From Gallionella sp. UBA6045 (lineage in GTDB: Bacteria; Pseudomonadota; Gammaproteobacteria; Burkholderiales; Gallionellaceae), in assembly GCA_002429165.1 (NCBI GenBank), contig DIYV01000077.1, positions 1 to 11,237 on the forward strand: DNA of 11,237 nt, given 5' to 3'. Numbering within the stretch: position 1 is the first letter of the stretch; each line of letters starts with the position of its first letter. The notes under the pieces are model-generated. The model saw only the letters and a program-made list of their open reading frames with translations. It had not been told where the DNA came from and did not search any database. The position numbers and the translations under genes were made by a program. Below are positions 7,378 to 11,237 of this stretch, piece by piece.

Positions 7378-7869
7378 ATGAACAAACTTGCCGCGAAAGT
7401 TGGAGAAACCCTCAAATCGCATGGCCTGATGCTGGCCACGGCAGAATCCTGCACCGGTGGAGGTGTTGCACAGGCTATCACCGAAGTGGCGGGAAGCTCC
7501 GCCTGGTTCGAGCGCGGTTTCGTCACCTATTCCAATCTGTCCAAGCAGCAGATGCTGGGAGTGCGCGAGACCACGCTCAGGCAGCACGGCGCAGTGTCGG
7601 AAATGACGGTGCGCGAGATGGTGGAGGGCGCGTTAGCTAACAGCGCGGCACAAGTCGCATTAGCCGTCAGCGGCATCGCCGGACCGGGCGGCGGCACTGC
7701 GGGAAAGCCGGTGGGTACGGTGTGGTTCGCCTGGGGTATCAAGCAGGGCGAGACATACGCGCAACGCTATCGGTTGGATGGCAATCGTGCCGAAGTGCGC
7801 AGCCAGGCGGTGCGTATCGCCCTGCAGGGAGTGGCTGACCTGCTTGATAAATTGACCGAAACAGCCTAA
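7378..7869 (+). CDS. pncC: Nicotinamide-nucleotide amidohydrolase (CinA C-terminal domain type)
   Basis: 163 residues, the stand-alone PncC/YgaD form rather than full CinA. It deamidates nicotinamide mononucleotide to nicotinate mononucleotide, recycling NMN released by the NAD-dependent DNA ligase. Family motifs are AESCTGG (residues 22-28; Ser24 is the expected catalytic serine), the GSSAWFERGFVTYSN segment, LRQHGAVSE, SGIAGPGGG (98-106) and KPVGTVWFA. The ribosome site for ATG 7378 is weak (GGG about 8 bases upstream), and the leader is mostly the inverted repeat. The gene sits just before recA, as in E. coli, and its last codons carry the recA -35 box. The N-terminus could shift slightly; the family call is firm. 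Confidence 0.95.
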   Translation: MNKLAAKVGETLKSHGLMLATAESCTGGGVAQAITEVAGSSAWFERGFVTYSNLSKQQMLGVRETTLRQHGAVSEMTVREMVEGALANSAAQVALAVSGIAGPGGGTAGKPVGTVWFAWGIKQGETYAQRYRLDGNRAEVRSQAVRIALQGVADLLDKLTETA

Positions 7870-7879
7870 AAACTACAAG
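7852..7879 (+). promoter_or_regulatory. Probable recA promoter inside the 3' end of pncC
   Basis: TTGACC (7852-7857, five of six matches to the -35 consensus) lies 16 bases before TACAAG (7874-7879, four of six matches to the -10). Transcription would begin near 7886, inside the LexA site. This placement makes repression by promoter occlusion plausible. The boxes are moderate matches, and the start site is inferred. Confidence 0.6.
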
Positions 7880-7880
7880 A

Positions 7881-7892
7881 GAACGAACGTTC
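7881..7892. promoter_or_regulatory. Noncanonical LexA operator (SOS box) of recA
   Basis: The site reads GAACGAACGTTC: GAAC, four bases, GTTC. Adding one base each side keeps the symmetry (AGAAC-N4-GTTCT). It equals the consensus GAACGaaCGTTC reported for the LexA of Sideroxydans lithotrophicus and predicted for Gallionellales, Nitrosomonadales and Methylophilales, and resembles the Bacillus motif. It overlaps the predicted start of transcription. No good CTGT-N8-ACAG site is present upstream of recA. Confidence 0.88.
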
Positions 7893-7950
7893 TGTACAAA
7901 TCCAGAATGATGTGCCACAATCCGCCATCGTTTTTTGAAAGGGAATAAAA

Positions 7951-9052
<1,102 letters not shown>

Positions 9053-9069
<17 letters not shown>

Positions 9070-9532
9070 GGTCAGTCTGCGCCGACGGGCACTGCAATAT
9101 TTAGCCCGGCGCGAATACAGCCGTGCCGAGCTGCGCGGCAAGCTGTTGCCGCATGCGCAACCAGATGCGGATTTCGAACAGGTTCAACCTGTCGATCTGG
9201 ATGCGTTGCTGGATGATCTGACCGCGCGCGGCTGGCTATCCGATGTGCGTGCCGCCACCCAACTGGTACACGCCAAACGCAGCCGCTTCGGCTTGCAGCG
9301 TATCACCCACGAGTTGCATCAGAGAGGCATCTCGGAAGAACTGATCAGCGCCGCATTGCTGGAATTAAAAGATGGCGAACTGGAAGCTGCACGTAGCGTT
9401 TGGCAAAAGAAGTTCGGTACCGCACCTCGGGATGAGAAAGAAAAGGCCAAGCAAGTCCGCTTTTTGCAATCGCGCGGGTTTGCGATGGATGCGATCTTCA
9501 AGGTGCTGCGATGTGATGATTCGGAAGATTGA
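9053..9532 (+). CDS. recX: RecX, regulator of RecA
   Basis: RecX binds in the groove of RecA filaments and usually limits their growth. The protein is built of three-helix repeats. The sequence has [25 protein letters not shown], then [33 protein letters not shown] and [18 protein letters not shown], which is the standard family order. I chose GTG 9053 (159 residues), overlapping recA by 17 bases, because it gives a usual RecX length. An earlier in-frame GTG at 9002 would add 17 residues read from the RecA tail repeat in another frame. Neither start has a good ribosome site, so coupling to recA translation is likely. In many relatives alaS follows; here a cassette-like block does. Confidence 0.92.
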
Positions 9533-9583
9533 CGATGCCTGATGTATTGCACAATTTGGCGAATCCCATGTCTTCGAAATTAC

Positions 9584-9590
9584 GTTAGGC
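9584..9590 (+). other. Integron-type recombination core site (GTTAGGC)
   Basis: GTTAGGC fits the GTTRRRY core cut by integron integrases between G and TT. It sits 51 bases after the recX stop and 15 bases before the next start codon, as expected for the left edge of a gene cassette. Only a partial partner is visible upstream (GCCT at 9537-9540 against AGGC), so it is not a clear complete attC. It may be an attI, a worn attC or a secondary site. On its own a 7-base match is weak; the support comes from the full attC downstream. Confidence 0.5.
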
Positions 9591-10362
9591 TTCATAGGTT
9601 TTCATATGCTTGCATTGCTCAATATCGCTTTGGTTGGTCTTGCGCTCGACACAGGATTGATTGCTGGTCTTCTCATCTCGCGCCTTCTACAACGATCGGC
9701 GACGGCTTCTATTGTTGATCTTGGTCCTCTTATTGTTGCCGCTGGTGCTCTAACTGCACTTGTAGCCTTTCTCGTAAATTTGCGCCGTGCGAGGTCCGAA
9801 GATCTCCTTGAGGCCGCTATCGACCTGCTAGAAAAAGCCTACGAAAAATTGGCGCCTGCGGAAGGCTCAGATCAGCCGAGTAACAGTCGCCGCGCATGGC
9901 TCTCATCGGCAAGGTTGATCTTGACTGCCGAAAGGCTGGGTAACGGCATAACAGAGCCCAGCCACCGCTTGATATACCAAGAGACAAAGGAATACTGGCG
10001 AACTAGGCTGCATGAACTGATCTTCCCGTCAATTGAAAGCCTACCCAGTTCGTTTTACGCCGAGAGTCCAGTGCACATGATCTCTTGGTCTGGAAGAGCA
10101 CGCGATCCTCTATCTGAAAAGTCTCTGGCGTTTCTGTACCGTTTTATTCGCTGGCCCGAAAATGCCCTCGATCCACTCGGGGACGAGCTTACCTTTACCG
10201 ATGAGGAAATCGAAAAAATGCAGAGCTTCGGGCCACGCGGGCTCGGGAACCTCTTGGCTGAAGTTCGTCGTTTGCGGCGATCTGGGGCCTAGTCATGAAG
10301 CCCAACCCTGCAGTCAACACGGACGCTGCGCTAAAAGCCGCGCAGCGCGGGTTACTTCCACG
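9585..10362 (+). mobile_element. Putative integron gene cassette (membrane protein ORF plus attC)
   Basis: The segment runs from the TT of GTTAGGC to the G of the core GTTGAGC at the end of the downstream attC, 778 bases. It has the standard cassette plan: very short leader, one promoterless ORF filling nearly the whole unit, and an attC beginning 7 bases after the stop. Its codon use is less GC-rich than that of recA or purF. No integrase gene is in the window, so this may belong to a cluster of attC sites lacking an integrase, or to an integron continuing to the right. Confidence 0.65.
9606..10292 (+). CDS. Hypothetical two-helix membrane protein (cassette gene)
   Basis: 228 residues, not assigned to a named family. 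Two hydrophobic segments (about 5-27 and 40-58) are followed by an RRAR stretch, so by the positive-inside rule the large C-terminal part (about 60-228) should be cytoplasmic. That part starts with a charged helix (ARSEDLLEAAIDLLEKAYEKL), continues with WLSSARLILTAERLG, EPSHRLIYQETKEYWRTRLHEL and FLYRFIRWPEN, and ends with FTDEEIEKMQSFGPRGLGNLLAEVRRL. I recall similar uncharacterised proteins in accessory DNA, without a known function. No catalytic motif is evident. The ribosome site is weak (AGG before ATG 9606). It fills the putative cassette and probably depends on transcription from upstream. Confidence 0.8.
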   Translation: MLALLNIALVGLALDTGLIAGLLISRLLQRSATASIVDLGPLIVAAGALTALVAFLVNLRRARSEDLLEAAIDLLEKAYEKLAPAEGSDQPSNSRRAWLSSARLILTAERLGNGITEPSHRLIYQETKEYWRTRLHELIFPSIESLPSSFYAESPVHMISWSGRARDPLSEKSLAFLYRFIRWPENALDPLGDELTFTDEEIEKMQSFGPRGLGNLLAEVRRLRRSGA

Positions 10363-10368
10363 TTGAGC
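10300..10368 (+). other. Integron attC recombination site
   Basis: A 69-base imperfect palindrome with all the attC parts. R'' is GCCCAAC (10300-10306, RYYYAAC) and R' is GTTGAGC (10362-10368, GTTRRRY), complementary at six of seven positions. Inner boxes are TCAACACGG (10314-10322) and CGGGTTACT (10348-10356), placed like the L boxes of the aadA attC (TCAAGCCG / CGGCTTATT). The centre is an 8-bp stem, CGCTGCGC with GCGCAGCG, around an 8-base loop. The site lies between two ORFs and begins 7 bases after the first one's stop. Sequence is poorly conserved in attC sites, so structure is the argument. Confidence 0.82.
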
Positions 10369-10419
10369 GCCGCAAAATGCCCGAGCCCATTCATCCACAT
10401 TTACAGAGAGGATACTTCC

Positions 10420-11127
10420 GTGAAGAATCCACAAGTTCCGATGATTAAGAAGAGGCTACGCTTGTCGGCAATGCTCAAGTTAGTAAGGCTACTTCCCTCG
10501 TTGTACCTCTTCATAGCGACGCACGCGATGGCTGCGACACCTTGCGATTTCAAAGGCGTTTTTGTCGGTGACAAGACAACACCACCTACTCTGATAAAGG
10601 CGTTCGGGATAATGAACTACAAGATGAATCCTGAGCGCCCGCCGTTCGACAAGACTCTTAAGCTTGGGAAGAAATATAGTTTGATCGCAGCCGCCGAAAT
10701 TGAAGATTGGAACATGGGGTCGGTCTGCGACGCCAATTCCTGTCGGATTCCATTTGGAGTAGGTGTAGGCAACAGTAATCTTCCGGTGAGCGTGTTCATA
10801 TCATTTCCGGAAGGACGCATTACCGAAATTGATGTAACCTTCAATCAGCTGTACTGGGGAGAGATCAGGTCAATCCTAGACAATAAATATGGGGCGGCCT
10901 GGCGCGTTGAACGAGATCCATACTTTTTAATCACAGATAAAGAGACAAAACAATCATTCACGGTGGAGCGTACAACGCTGACTCATCGAATAAATGGCAC
11001 TAACCCAAAGACCGGCGATACCTGTCAGATTTGGGCGACGAACTACGACATGGTTTTCACTCATCACGATCCTTTAGGCACGTACCATTCAGTGTTCGCC
11101 ATCAAGCTGACGTCGAGAAACTTCTGA
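10420..11127 (+). CDS. Hypothetical secreted (periplasmic) protein
   Basis: 235 residues, not recognised. GTG 10420 is chosen because AGAGAGGA lies 7 bases upstream; the frame is open further left, but that part overlaps the preceding gene and the attC. A start at ATG 10441 would give a more usual signal peptide but has no ribosome site. The N-terminus has a basic stretch (KKRLRL), a hydrophobic core (LLPSLYLFIA) and a likely signal peptidase I site after AMA (residue 38). The mature part has four cysteines (residue 42 and in VCDANSC and DTC), enough for two disulfides. It ends in beta-rich segments such as SFTVERTTLTHRI. It follows the attC and looks like a second cassette gene. Function unknown. 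Confidence 0.78.
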   Translation: MKNPQVPMIKKRLRLSAMLKLVRLLPSLYLFIATHAMAATPCDFKGVFVGDKTTPPTLIKAFGIMNYKMNPERPPFDKTLKLGKKYSLIAAAEIEDWNMGSVCDANSCRIPFGVGVGNSNLPVSVFISFPEGRITEIDVTFNQLYWGEIRSILDNKYGAAWRVERDPYFLITDKETKQSFTVERTTLTHRINGTNPKTGDTCQIWATNYDMVFTHHDPLGTYHSVFAIKLTSRNF

Positions 11128-11157
11128 TCTTTCGAGCCAACGAATTGGCAGCTCGCA

Positions 11158-11235
11158 TAGGGTGCAATAAACGTAGTGCATTGCACCGGATGTTTTATGG
11201 TAAATGGTGCAATGCCCGTTGGTTATTGCACCCTA
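11158..11235. repeat. Nested palindromic repeat
   Basis: The outer arms TAGGGTGCAATAA (11158-11170) and TTATTGCACCCTA (11223-11235) are perfect 13-base inverted repeats. The inner arms GCATTGCACC (11178-11187) and GGTGCAATGC (11206-11215) are perfect over 10 bases. GGTGCAAT and its complement each occur twice, so the strand can fold as one long hairpin or as two tandem 8-bp hairpins (11161-11187 and 11206-11232). From memory, TAGGGTGCAATAA-type elements are dispersed in betaproteobacterial genomes. Continuation to the right cannot be judged. Confidence 0.8.
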
Positions 11236-11237
11236 CA

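Noticed and set aside
7893..7908. CTGTACAAATCCAGAA as a canonical betaproteobacterial LexA box
   Set aside because: Only the left half fits CTGT-N8-ACAG; the right half is AGAA. The adjacent GAACGAACGTTC is a full match to the alternative motif.
10162..10419. N-terminal extension of the secreted-protein frame (321 codons from 10162)
   Set aside because: It would overlap 131 bases of the preceding gene and run through the attC. A good ribosome site and a signal peptide support the start at 10420.
10377..10448. 23-codon ORF overlapping the start of the secreted protein
   Set aside because: No ribosome site and no leader-peptide features such as runs of one amino acid; likely chance.
11135..11224. 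Possible second attC with AGCCAAC as R'' and GTTGGTT as R'
   Set aside because: The boxes can pair (one G-T) and the first lies 7 bases after the stop, as in the real attC. However, both break the RYYYAAC/GTTRRRY consensus, no L boxes are seen, and the right box falls within the palindromic repeat.

Overview
The window reads as chromosomal DNA of a betaproteobacterium, most likely from the Gallionellales / Nitrosomonadales / Methylophilales cluster. Three things point there. The gene order is trpA-accD-folC-dedD-cvpA-purF-metZ followed by pncC-recA-recX. The proteins look betaproteobacterial throughout. The recA promoter carries the site GAACGAACGTTC, which matches the noncanonical LexA motif described for Sideroxydans lithotrophicus and relatives, rather than the usual CTGT-N8-ACAG.

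Layout. 1-1272: the 3' end of trpA, then accD. 1273-1617: a 345-base gap with a hairpin and one copy of a 43-base dispersed repeat. 1618-5591: folC, dedD (SPOR protein), cvpA and purF, in tight order; dedD and cvpA overlap by 4 bases. 5592-5960: a gene-free stretch packed with small hairpins, including the second, inverted copy of the 43-base repeat. 5961-6101: a strong promoter, a SAM-II (SAM-alpha) riboswitch and an intrinsic terminator controlling metZ (6102-7277). 7278-7377: a hairpin repeat. 7378-9532: pncC, the LexA-controlled recA promoter, recA with an unusual Ala/Lys repeat tail, and recX. 9584-11237: accessory DNA where alaS is commonly found.

The accessory block looks like integron gene cassettes. 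A GTTAGGC core lies 51 bases after recX. A promoterless ORF for a two-helix membrane protein follows, and its stop is followed after 7 bases by a well-formed attC site (10300-10368). A second ORF encodes a secreted protein of unknown function. No integrase is visible. The window ends in a nested palindromic repeat.

The core genes serve tryptophan, fatty-acid, folate, purine and methionine synthesis, NMN salvage and DNA repair. The most noteworthy points are the SAM-II switch with a complete terminator/antiterminator platform, the probable attC-bounded cassettes directly downstream of the SOS-regulated recA-recX unit, and the RecA tail. Nothing here is proven to be a new system; the two cassette proteins are the only genes I could not assign.
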